From Burkholderiaceae bacterium (GTDB lineage Bacteria > Pseudomonadota > Gammaproteobacteria > Burkholderiales > Burkholderiaceae): a stretch of 6,227 bases of DNA. The stretch covers positions 1-6,227 of the forward strand of contig JASLEM010000312.1 of assembly GCA_030151165.1 (NCBI GenBank). Reading direction: 5' to 3'. Under the pieces are notes generated by a model. That model saw nothing but the letters and a program-made list of their open reading frames with translations. It did not search any database and was not told where the DNA came from. Positions within the stretch are counted from its first letter, which is position 1; every line of letters begins with the position of its first letter. Below are positions 1 through 5,518 of the stretch, piece by piece. A program made the translations under genes and the position numbers.

Positions 1-1411
1 TGCGGTCGACCGGCTTGCCGTTGCGCACCACTTCGCGGTGGTATTCGAAGCGCGACGCGCGCACGTCGTTGCCGACCGGGTCGCCGGCCTTCACCTCGAG
101 CGCGCCGTAGTCGCGCCAGACATCGGGGTAGCCGATCTTCACGCCGTACTTGGCGAGCTTCTCGTGCGCCGCGGCCTTGGTGGCGGGCGTCATCCACGTG
201 AGGTTGTCGATCGACGTCGAGTACGTCTTCAGCAGGTTGTTGACCAGCTCGACCATCCGCGCCTTGTACGCGGGCGGGAAGTACTGCTGGACGTAGACCT
301 GGCCGATCGCCTCGCCCATCGCGCCGTTGAGCGTGGTGACGGCCTTCTGCCAGCGCGGCTGGTCCTGCGTCAGGCCCTGCAGCGCGACGCCGCGGAACGC
401 GAAGCGCGCGTCGCGGAAGTCGGCGGGCAGCTCGGTCGACAGCGCGCTGATCAGCTGCAGGCGCAGGTAGGACTTCCACGTGTCGAGCGGCGTGGCCTTC
501 ACGAGCGCGGACAGCGCGATCGTGTAGCTCGGCTGGGTGACCGACACGAACTTCGGCGCCGGCAGGTCGCCCGCCGTCAGGAATGCGTCCCAGTCGATGC
601 CCGGCGCCTTCGCGGCGAGCTGCTTGAGCGTCATCGGGTTGTACGTCTTGACCGGGTTGCGGTTCTCGACGGTCGTCCACTGGATCTGCGCGATCTTCGT
701 CTCGAGCGCGATCACGGCGGCGGCGTGCTTCGCGGCGTCCTGGTCCCCGTCGAGCTCGAGCATCTTCTGCACGTAGACGGCATACGCGGCGCGCGCCTTG
801 ACGAAGCGCGGGTCGGCCTTCAGGTAGTAGTCGCGGTTGGGCAGCCCCAGGCCACCCTGCGCGGCCGACGCCGAGTAGATCGTCGGATCCTTGGCATCGG
901 GGCCGACGCCGAGGTCGAGCGGCAGGTCGACGATGCTTTGCCACTCGCCCATCAGTACGAAGAGGTCGTGCCTGGTCTTCAGCGCGTCGATCCGGTCGGT
1001 GTAGGGCTTCAGCGGCGCGAGGCCGGCCTTGTCGATCGCGGCGGTGTCGAAGTAGCTGGTGTAGAAGTCGCCGATCTTGGCGTTGATCGTGCCGGCCGGC
1101 TGCGGCTTGGCGGCGAGCTCCTCGATGATCTTCTTCACGCGCTCGTCGGACAGGTCGCGCAGCTGGATGAACGTGCCGAATTCGGGCTTGTCGCCGGGGA
1201 TCTCGGTGTTCTTGAGCCAGGTGCCGTTCATCGACTTGAACAGGTCGTCCTGCGCGCGGACGCCGGCGTCCTCGCCCGCCTTGTCGAGGCCGGAGCCCAG
1301 CGTGGTCGTGGCGCCTGCCGCGGGCGTGGAGGCGTCGGCGGCGAACGTGGCGGAGGTCGCACAGGCCAGCGACACGGCGGCCACGACGGTGGCGATACGG
1401 AAGTTTTTCAA
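1..1411 (-). CDS. pepO: M13 family zinc metallopeptidase (PepO/neprilysin-like), N-terminal 470 residues, 3' end outside window
   Basis: This gene encodes a secreted or periplasmic endopeptidase of family M13, which typically cleaves oligopeptides. I translated the minus strand by hand. The frame is open from a TTG at 1411 to the window edge, giving 470 codons. The first residues (Met from TTG, then KNFRIATVVAAVSLACA) form a basic n-region and a hydrophobic core. They end in ATFA/ADA, a signal peptidase I site near residue 24. Family hallmarks follow: a DLFKSMNGTWL block (about 56-66, compare the usual 'D.Y.YVNG.W'), GLGLPNRDYYL (187-197), and an R-x-P-x-KTYNP block in the middle. M13 proteins are usually about 650-700 residues, so the missing part should hold the HExxH and ExxxD zinc motifs; catalytic competence cannot be judged here. 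TTG is chosen because AGAGGA lies 6 nt upstream and the signal peptide begins there. A 368-bp gap from ubiC suggests its own promoter. Confidence 0.93.
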   Translation of the reverse strand, partial: MKNFRIATVVAAVSLACATSATFAADASTPAAGATTTLGSGLDKAGEDAGVRAQDDLFKSMNGTWLKNTEIPGDKPEFGTFIQLRDLSDERVKKIIEELAAKPQPAGTINAKIGDFYTSYFDTAAIDKAGLAPLKPYTDRIDALKTRHDLFVLMGEWQSIVDLPLDLGVGPDAKDPTIYSASAAQGGLGLPNRDYYLKADPRFVKARAAYAVYVQKMLELDGDQDAAKHAAAVIALETKIAQIQWTTVENRNPVKTYNPMTLKQLAAKAPGIDWDAFLTAGDLPAPKFVSVTQPSYTIALSALVKATPLDTWKSYLRLQLISALSTELPADFRDARFAFRGVALQGLTQDQPRWQKAVTTLNGAMGEAIGQVYVQQYFPPAYKARMVELVNNLLKTYSTSIDNLTWMTPATKAAAHEKLAKYGVKIGYPDVWRDYGALEVKAGDPVGNDVRASRFEYHREVVRNGKPVDR

Positions 1412-1417
1412 GGCTCG

Positions 1418-1423
1418 TCCTCT
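1418..1423 (-). promoter_or_regulatory. Ribosome binding site supporting the TTG start of pepO
   Basis: Read on the minus strand the sequence is AGAGGA, followed by the 6-nt spacer CGAGCC and then TTG. I see no in-frame ATG near this point, and the next methionine (residue 61) lies inside the mature domain. The site therefore decides the start. The match and spacing are seen directly; its function is inferred. Confidence 0.6.
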
Positions 1424-1433
1424 GGGAATCGTG

Positions 1434-1449
1434 CGGACGCCGACGTCCG
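1434..1449 (-). promoter_or_regulatory. Small hairpin in the presumed 5' leader of pepO
   Basis: A perfect 6-bp inverted repeat (CGGACG and CGTCCG) with a 4-nt loop lies 10 nt upstream of the pepO ribosome binding site. It would fold in the leader RNA if transcription starts upstream. In such GC-rich DNA short dyads also arise by chance, so a regulatory role is only a possibility. Confidence 0.25.
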
Positions 1450-1544
1450 GGGCGCGCCCTCGTGGAGCGTGTCGCCGGCCGAGGACGGCCACAGTGAACG
1501 GCCACCGGTCGGGCGGCCTGCGAAAGGCACGCGTCCTGGCGGCC

Positions 1545-1603
1545 CCGCTCCAGGAGCGGCGCCGCGTCAGGATCGCGAAGCGATGTCAGAGACGATCGCG
1601 GCG
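1545..1603. repeat. REP-like compound palindrome upstream of pepO
   Basis: Three dyads are packed into 59 bp. CCGCTCC and GGAGCGG (1545-1551 and 1553-1559) flank a single A. CGCCGCG (1560-1566) pairs with CGCGGCG (1597-1603). Nested inside that is ATCGC-GAA-GCGAT (1572-1584), a perfect 5-bp stem with a GAA loop. The GGAGCGGCG core recalls extragenic REP elements of Xanthomonadales and pseudomonads, which often carry 'GGAGCGGC'. That resemblance is from memory. A single copy is visible here, so repeat status is unproven. Confidence 0.4.
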
Positions 1604-1704
1604 TCCATGGTTCCGTGAACGAGGGATTGACGCTCGGGATTTGCGACGAACTGCGCCGTTTCGGCCGCGAAATACGGGGCGTGTCGTCGTGCCGCCACGC
1701 GGTC

Positions 1705-1776
1705 TCCGGGCTAACCCGGACGCCGGTGAAGTTATGTTTCCGGCGACGCGGCGCGCGGACCGGCGTCAGGCGCGCC
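1705..1776 (-). terminator. Cluster of three hairpins downstream of ubiC, possible transcription end
   Basis: Three separate inverted repeats follow the ubiC stop on the minus strand. The first is GGCGCGC/GCGCGCC (1750-1756 with 1770-1776, 13-nt loop). The second is CGCCGG/CCGGCG (1721-1726 with 1740-1745, an AT-rich 13-nt loop). The third is TCCGGG-CTAA-CCCGGA (1705-1720). None is followed by a run of T on the minus strand, so this is not a classical intrinsic terminator. It could protect the 3' end or assist termination without a U tract. Confidence 0.35.
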
Positions 1777-1779
1777 CGG

Positions 1780-2334
1780 TCACTTGCGCCACGGCACCGC
1801 GCGGGCGCGCTTGGGGGCCTCGAACTGCTCGATCGCGGGCGCGAAGCACTCGGTGACGAGCAGGGGCGCGCCGCGTCGCGTGAAGACGGAGCAGCGCGCC
1901 CAGACCTCGCGCCGGCCCCATTCCGTGCCGGTGGCGTCCTGCCAGCGGCGGCGCACGGTGGCCGAGATGCGCGAGCGCGGCCCGAAGCAGGCGAACTCGA
2001 ACTCCGAGCGCTGCGCGGCCGGCAGGCCGAACAGCAGGTCGGCGAGCGCGCGGTTGCCGAGCCCGCGGATCGCCTTCCACGTGCCGCGCGCATGCACGGC
2101 CAGCAGCACCGAGCGCGCGTAGACCACGGGCACGCCGTCGGCCAGCAGGATCACCTCGCGCCCGTGCGCGCCCACGCCCGCGGGGCAGCCGAGCCGCTCG
2201 GCCTCGGCGGCCTTCAGCTTCACGCGGCCCTGGCGCAGCACGCGCACCGTCAGCCTGCCGCTGACCGATGCGATGCGCGCGCTCAGCGAGCCGTCGATCT
2301 GCAGCCACGCGCCCATGCGGCGCGACGCCGGCAT
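1780..2334 (-). CDS. ubiC: Chorismate pyruvate-lyase (chorismate lyase)
   Basis: UbiC removes pyruvate from chorismate to give 4-hydroxybenzoate, the first committed step of ubiquinone synthesis, in the cytoplasm. The 184-residue product matches the E. coli enzyme in three blocks recalled from memory: REVILLADGVPVVYARS (the LREILL...DG region, with the active-site Arg at residue 59), GLGNRALADLLFG (the QKLGKTPLGRYLF region) and PLLVTECFAPA (the LLLTELFLPA region, with the active-site Glu at residue 162). The position of E. coli Met34 appears to be Leu17 here (IDGSLSARI against EDSMTKRF). The ATG at 2334 is chosen for the strong AAGGAGGG upstream. A longer in-frame ATG at 2373 (197 aa) has only a weak site, though it would restore some of the N-terminal length of the E. 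coli protein. No ubiA neighbour is visible. The gene follows the acyl-CoA dehydrogenase gene on the same strand. Confidence 0.85.
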   Translation of the reverse strand: MPASRRMGAWLQIDGSLSARIASVSGRLTVRVLRQGRVKLKAAEAERLGCPAGVGAHGREVILLADGVPVVYARSVLLAVHARGTWKAIRGLGNRALADLLFGLPAAQRSEFEFACFGPRSRISATVRRRWQDATGTEWGRREVWARCSVFTRRGAPLLVTECFAPAIEQFEAPKRARAVPWRK

Positions 2335-2344
2335 CGGGTGCGTG

Positions 2345-2352
2345 CCCTCCTT
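2345..2352 (-). promoter_or_regulatory. Strong ribosome binding site for ubiC
   Basis: Minus-strand AAGGAGGG lies 10 nt before the ATG at 2334. It is the best Shine-Dalgarno match I noticed ahead of any gene in the window. It sits inside the reading frame of the longer candidate start at 2373, which argues for the shorter protein. The spacing is slightly long, so the choice is not certain. Confidence 0.6.
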
Positions 2353-2400
2353 CGATGTCACCACCGGTGTCATGAGGCCCCCACGCTCCCGCCGGTCGCT

Positions 2401-2415
2401 GCCCCCCGAGGGGGC
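2401..2415. terminator. GC-only hairpin between the acyl-CoA dehydrogenase gene and ubiC
   Basis: GCCCCC (2401-2406) and GGGGGC (2410-2415) form a perfect 6-bp stem with a CGA loop. No T run follows on the minus strand. Similar 'CCCCCGAGGGGG' hairpins are common in intergenic DNA of high-GC beta- and gammaproteobacteria (from memory). It may end or process the upstream transcript, or it may be a dispersed element. Confidence 0.35.
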
Positions 2416-2444
2416 GCCCGGTTCGGCTCGGATGGTGATCCTCG

Positions 2445-2474
2445 CTTCCCGGGAGCTTGGGAAGACCCGGGAGC
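2445..2474. repeat. Overlapping inverted and direct repeats after the acyl-CoA dehydrogenase gene
   Basis: CTTCCC (2445-2450) pairs with GGGAAG (2459-2464) across an 8-nt loop. The 9-mer CCCGGGAGC occurs twice on the plus strand, at 2448-2456 and 2466-2474, 18 bp apart. Both arrangements are seen directly. They could form a weak transcription end for the dehydrogenase gene, or be a remnant of a small duplication. Confidence 0.35.
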
Positions 2475-2517
2475 CGCCACGCCTCGAACAGCCATGCGGG
2501 GAACGGTCATGTGCAAG

Positions 2518-3651
2518 TCAGAGCGCCAGCGCGCGACCGATCAGGATCTTCTGGACTTCGGACGTGCCTTCGTAGATCTGGCACACGCGCACGTCGCGGT
2601 AGATGCGTTCGACCGGGAAATCGTTGAGGTAGCCGTAGCCGCCGAAGACCTGGATCGCCGCGGAGCAGACGCGCTCGGCCATCTCGCTGGCGAACAGCTT
2701 GGCCATCGCGGCCTCCTTGAGGCACGGCTGGCCGGCGTCCTTCAGGCTCGCGGCGTGGTGGATCAGCTGGCGCGCGGCCTCGATCTGCGTGGCCATGTCG
2801 GCGAGCTTGAACTGGATCGCCTGGTGCTCGAAGATCGGCTTGGCGAACGCGACGCGATCCTTCGAGTAGGCGAGCGCCGCCTCGAACGCCGCGCGCGCCA
2901 TGCCGACCGATTGCGACGCGATGCCGATGCGCCCGCCCTCGAGGCCCGACAGCGCGATCTTCAGCCCCTGCCCTTCCTCGCCGATCAGGTTGGCGGCCGG
3001 GACGCGGCAGTCCTCGAACACGATCTGCGCGGTGTCGCTCGCGTGCTGGCCCATCTTCTCCTCGATGCGCGCCACGACGTAGCCGGGCGTGTCGGTCGGC
3101 ACGATGAACGCGCTGATGCCCTTCTTGCCGGCGGCCTTGTCGGTGACGGCCATCACGATCGCGACGTCGCCGTTCTTGCCGCTGGTGATGAACTGCTTCA
3201 CGCCGTTCAGCACGTAGTGGTCGCCGTCGCGGACCGCGGTCGTGCGCAGCCCGCCGGCCTCGGAGCCGACGTGCGGCTCGGTCAGGCAGAACGCGCCGAG
3301 CAGCTCGCCGCGCGCGAGCGGCTTGAGGAAGCGTTCCTTCTGGTCGGCGTTCGCGAACGCCATCAGGATCGTGTTGACCGGGCAGTTGGTGACGCTGATG
3401 ACGGTGGACGTCGCGCCGTCGCCGGCGGCGATCTCCTCGAGGATCAGCGAGACGGCGAGGTAGTCGAGCCCGGCGCCGTCGTATTCGGTCGGCACGGCGA
3501 TGCCGTAGCAGCCGAGCTCGGCGAGGCCGCGCAGCTCGTCCTTCGGGAAATGGGCGGTGCGATCCCAGGCGGCGGCCTGCGGGGCGATGCGGTCCTGGAC
3601 GTAGGCGCGGACGGCGTCCTGCACGGCACGGTGGTCTTCGGAAAGATGCAT
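2518..3651 (-). CDS. Acyl-CoA dehydrogenase (short/medium-chain type)
   Basis: This FAD enzyme oxidises acyl-CoA to trans-2-enoyl-CoA and passes electrons to ETF, the first step of beta-oxidation or of branched-chain acyl-CoA breakdown. The 377 residues are the normal length of a soluble family member. Domains run in order: N-terminal helical domain (about 1-115), beta-barrel middle domain opening with signature GAFCLTEPHVGSE (119-131), and C-terminal helical domain with the second signature around QVFGGYGYL (334-342) through RDVR. The catalytic base is predicted as Glu361 in QIYEGTSE, the position used by short- and medium-chain and bacterial butyryl-CoA dehydrogenases rather than the isovaleryl type. 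Chain-length specificity cannot be read from sequence alone. The ribosome site before the ATG is weak. The gene lies 87 bp after the SDR gene, probably in the same transcript. Confidence 0.93.
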   Translation of the reverse strand: MHLSEDHRAVQDAVRAYVQDRIAPQAAAWDRTAHFPKDELRGLAELGCYGIAVPTEYDGAGLDYLAVSLILEEIAAGDGATSTVISVTNCPVNTILMAFANADQKERFLKPLARGELLGAFCLTEPHVGSEAGGLRTTAVRDGDHYVLNGVKQFITSGKNGDVAIVMAVTDKAAGKKGISAFIVPTDTPGYVVARIEEKMGQHASDTAQIVFEDCRVPAANLIGEEGQGLKIALSGLEGGRIGIASQSVGMARAAFEAALAYSKDRVAFAKPIFEHQAIQFKLADMATQIEAARQLIHHAASLKDAGQPCLKEAAMAKLFASEMAERVCSAAIQVFGGYGYLNDFPVERIYRDVRVCQIYEGTSEVQKILIGRALAL

Positions 3652-3714
3652 GGTGGATGTCTCGTGCGACGCGTGGTCGCGGTCGCTGTTGTCGTGGAAG
3701 CGGCGCGCGCTCGC

Positions 3715-3728
3715 GCGGCCCAGGCCGC
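3715..3728. repeat. Short dyad between the SDR and acyl-CoA dehydrogenase genes
   Basis: GCGGCC (3715-3720) and GGCCGC (3723-3728) flank CA, about 10 nt beyond the SDR stop codon. There is no T run after it. It could be a weak pause or mRNA processing point in the 87-bp gap. It is also short enough to be chance in this base composition. Confidence 0.2.
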
Positions 3729-3738
3729 CATTGTCGGC

Positions 3739-4440
3739 CTACCAGGCGAGCGGCGCGCCGTCGTGGTTGAGGAAGCTGCCGTTGCCGGCGGCGTCGAGCC
3801 CGGCGAGCGTCCTGCGCATGCCGGCGATGGATTCCACCGGATCGAGGTCGGCGCCGGCGCCGCCCATGTCGGTGCGCACCCACCCGGGATGCAGCGCGAC
3901 GCACAGCGCGCGGCCTTCGAGCGCGATGGACGCGTCCTTCAGCACGGAGTTGACCGCGGCCTTCGACGAGCGATAGAGCCACATCCCGGCGGCGCTGCGC
4001 AGGCCGATCGAGCCCATGCGCGACGAGATCACCGCGATGCGCGGCAGCGGCGCGCCGTCGCGCGCGGGCGCCAGCGCCTCGGCGACGATCGGCAGCACGC
4101 GCATCGCGCCCAGGACGTTGGCGTGCATGACGGTGTCGAAGTCGCCGACGCTCGGCGGCTCCAGCCCCGTGCTGCGCGGCCCGGCCACGCCGGCGACGAA
4201 GACGACGGTGTCGAACGCCTCGCCGTCGATCTGCCACGCGAGGCCCGCGGCGCTCGCGGCATCGGCGACGTCGACCTTCAGCGCCTTCGCGCCGAGCGCC
4301 GTGATGCGCGCGAGGCCCTCGTCGTCGCGCGCGGTGCCGGTGACCTTGGCGCCGTCCGCGCGGTACTGGCGGACGAACTCCAGGCCGAGGCCGCGCGAGG
4401 CGCCGACGATCAGGACATTGCGGGCGGTGGGATCGGACAT
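3739..4440 (-). CDS. Short-chain dehydrogenase/reductase, C-factor/sniffer-like
   Basis: This is an NAD(P)-dependent oxidoreductase of the classical Rossmann-fold SDR family, 233 residues and predicted cytosolic. Visible motifs are the nucleotide loop VGASRGLG (12-19), VAGVAG (82-87) where many SDRs have NNAG, the ANVLG asparagine (Asn108), the VISSRMG serine (139/140), and the catalytic YxxxK as Tyr156 and Lys160. HPGWVRTDMGG (184-194) follows. The HPGWVxTDMGG block and the short C-terminus resemble the C-factor/carbonyl-reductase 'sniffer' group rather than the FabG or PhaB type, judging from memory. The substrate is unknown. Its place among acyl-CoA genes makes a 3-hydroxyacyl role tempting but unproven. 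The start is well supported by GAAGGA 7 nt upstream. The gene follows the membrane-protein gene by 28 bp. Confidence 0.88.
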   Translation of the reverse strand: MSDPTARNVLIVGASRGLGLEFVRQYRADGAKVTGTARDDEGLARITALGAKALKVDVADAASAAGLAWQIDGEAFDTVVFVAGVAGPRSTGLEPPSVGDFDTVMHANVLGAMRVLPIVAEALAPARDGAPLPRIAVISSRMGSIGLRSAAGMWLYRSSKAAVNSVLKDASIALEGRALCVALHPGWVRTDMGGAGADLDPVESIAGMRRTLAGLDAAGNGSFLNHDGAPLAW

Positions 4441-4447
4441 GGCGGAA

Positions 4448-4453
4448 TCCTTC
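4448..4453 (-). promoter_or_regulatory. Ribosome binding site of the SDR gene
   Basis: Minus-strand GAAGGA sits 7 nt before the ATG at 4440, within the 28-bp gap after the membrane-protein gene. The spacing is ideal and confirms the start. So short a gap implies co-transcription. Confidence 0.6.
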
Positions 4454-4468
4454 GGTGGAGACGGGCTT

Positions 4469-4999
4469 TCAGCGCAGCGGCGCGCGACGCCGGCGCCACA
4501 GGTGGCGCGCGCCGACGGCGAGCAGCATCGCCAGCATGATCGCGTACGCCGCGAATTTCAGCTGCGTGAGGCCGCTGGCCCATGGGACGAGGTCGGGCGA
4601 CAACGCGGCGCGCGTGCGCAGCATCGCGTATTGGGCGACGTTCTCGGCGGTGTCCGCGAGCGCCGCGAGCCACGGCCACATCGTGGCGCGGGCGGCATCG
4701 AGGCGCAGCATCACGCCGGCGACGAGCGCACACAGCAGCCACGGGAAGAAGACGTCGAGGAGGCGATAGGCCTCGTAGTCGGCCAGGCCGCGCTCGCCGA
4801 GATGGTCGAACGCGAACCGGGCGTCCGCCAGGGTATAGCCGGCGGGGCGCTCGTCGAACGGCGGGGCGCCGACGAGGTCGTGGAAATGGACGCTCGCGGC
4901 CGGGCTCCACGGCGCCTGGAACAAGGCGATCGCCACGAACACCGCGGCGGCGATCGCGCCGAGGACGCCGTCGCGCAGCAACCAGCGGTTCAGGCTCAT
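4469..4999 (-). CDS. Unnamed inner-membrane protein with four predicted helices
   Basis: I cannot assign a function. The 176-residue product has four hydrophobic stretches at about 11-28, 81-99, 105-127 and 143-164. A roughly 50-residue, partly charged segment separates the first two and contains FDERPAGYTLADARFAF. Positive charges at the N-terminus, after helix 2 (RLDAAR) and at the C-terminus (RHLWRRRR) predict both ends in the cytoplasm and the long loop in the periplasm. Likely conserved features are LLDVFFPWLL (Asp82, in helix 2) and ALADTAENV (Asp116, Glu119, Asn120, in helix 3). From memory, similar D-x-x-x-P and D-x-x-E-N patterns occur in a widespread family of uncharacterised membrane proteins. 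The ATG at 4999 is used; an in-frame GTG at 5008 adds three residues, and neither has a good ribosome site. It lies between maoC and the SDR gene with gaps of 27 and 28 bp. Confidence 0.8.
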   Translation of the reverse strand: MSLNRWLLRDGVLGAIAAAVFVAIALFQAPWSPAASVHFHDLVGAPPFDERPAGYTLADARFAFDHLGERGLADYEAYRLLDVFFPWLLCALVAGVMLRLDAARATMWPWLAALADTAENVAQYAMLRTRAALSPDLVPWASGLTQLKFAAYAIMLAMLLAVGARHLWRRRRAPLR

Positions 5000-5026
5000 G
5001 GCGCGCACGAGGCCATCACGTCCCCA

Positions 5027-5518
5027 TCAACAGGCGCGACGCACCAGCACCGTGCCGCGCGCGATCACTGCCGGTGCGCCGGCCACCGTGGCCTTGCCTT
5101 CGAGTTGCGCGATGACGCCGCTCAGGCTGACGCTCCATTCGGTGTCGGTGACGACCCATTCCATGGTCACGTCGTTCTCCGCGAAGATCGGCTCGCGGTA
5201 GGCGAAGTTGAAATGCAGGCACAGCATGGCGCGCGCGATGCCGTCGTCGCTGCGCGAGAAATACGTCGCCGCGAGCCCGCTCATCAGTGCGGAAGTGTGT
5301 TGTCCGCTCGCGATCACGTCCGGCATGCCCGCGCAACGCGCCGCTTCGCGGTCGTGATGCACCGGGTTGCTGTCGAGCGTGAGCATCGCGAAACGCGAGA
5401 TGTCCTCGCGCGAATAGCGCGTCGTGAACTCGAGGCGCTCGCCGATCCGCACCAGGACGTCGGTGGCGATGTCGTCTTGGGCGGGCGGCAGGGGCAGGAC
5501 AGCGTCGGTCATGGTCAT
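5027..5518 (-). CDS. MaoC-type hotdog-fold enoyl-CoA hydratase
   Basis: This is a 163-residue single-hotdog protein of the MaoC dehydratase family. Members hydrate trans-2-enoyl-CoA to (R)-3-hydroxyacyl-CoA or run the reverse reaction. The hydratase motif appears as LTLDSNPVHHD, with predicted catalytic Asp49 and His54. It is followed by the GQHTSALMSGL helix (72-82) typical of the fold, and a C-terminal strand region ending in VIARGTVLVRR. The length is usual for a stand-alone (R)-hydratase, which probably acts as a dimer. Two starts are possible. The ATG at 5518 is preceded too closely by GAGAG. The ATG at 5512 (161 aa) has GAGAG at a good 6-nt spacing and may be the true one. The gene sits 133 bp after the thiolase gene and 27 bp before the membrane-protein gene. 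Preferred chain length is unknown. Confidence 0.88.
   Translation of the reverse strand: MTMTDAVLPLPPAQDDIATDVLVRIGERLEFTTRYSREDISRFAMLTLDSNPVHHDREAARCAGMPDVIASGQHTSALMSGLAATYFSRSDDGIARAMLCLHFNFAYREPIFAENDVTMEWVVTDTEWSVSLSGVIAQLEGKATVAGAPAVIARGTVLVRRAC

Larger units (their letters stand above)
1412..1779. other. Non-coding stretch of 368 bp between ubiC and pepO
   Basis: No supportable gene lies here on either strand. The stretch holds, in minus-strand order, a group of hairpins just after ubiC (1705-1776), a REP-like dyad (1545-1603), and a small leader hairpin before pepO (1434-1449). It must also contain the pepO promoter, but I could not pick convincing -35 and -10 boxes. Open frames that cross it on the plus strand are antisense shadows of the neighbouring genes. 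Confidence 0.7.

Noticed and set aside
7..16. Lipoprotein reading of the pepO leader (VSLAC as a lipobox)
   Set aside because: The numbers are residues of the peptidase. The residue at -3 to the Cys is Ser and Leu is at -2, so the lipobox fits poorly, while a normal signal peptidase I site follows at ATFA/ADA.
38..1618. Plus-strand open frame of 526 codons opposite pepO
   Set aside because: Its protein is dominated by Arg, Gly, Val, Leu and Asp in low-complexity order with no motif. The minus strand encodes a clear M13 peptidase over the same bases. Long antisense frames are expected where third codon positions are nearly all G or C.
1626..1650. Plus-strand TTGACG as a possible -35 box
   Set aside because: There is no matching -10 box at the right distance and no plus-strand gene for it to drive.
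2370..2510. Small minus-strand frame of 46 codons whose stop overlaps the outer ubiC ATG (ATGA)
   Set aside because: The ATGA overlap looks like translational coupling. However, there is no ribosome site before its ATG, the peptide is Pro/Gly/Ala/Ser-rich, and it crosses the hairpins and direct repeats of the spacer.
2507..4237. Minus-strand open frame of 576 codons in another frame of the dehydrogenase and SDR genes
   Set aside because: The product is almost entirely Arg/Ala/Gly/Asp with no motif. The true frames carry full acyl-CoA dehydrogenase and SDR signatures.
1615..4539. Plus-strand open frame of 974 codons opposite ubiC, the acyl-CoA dehydrogenase gene and the SDR gene
   Set aside because: It spans three recognisable minus-strand genes and their spacers. 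It has no recognisable domain and shows the Arg/Ala/Gly-rich composition of an antisense shadow.
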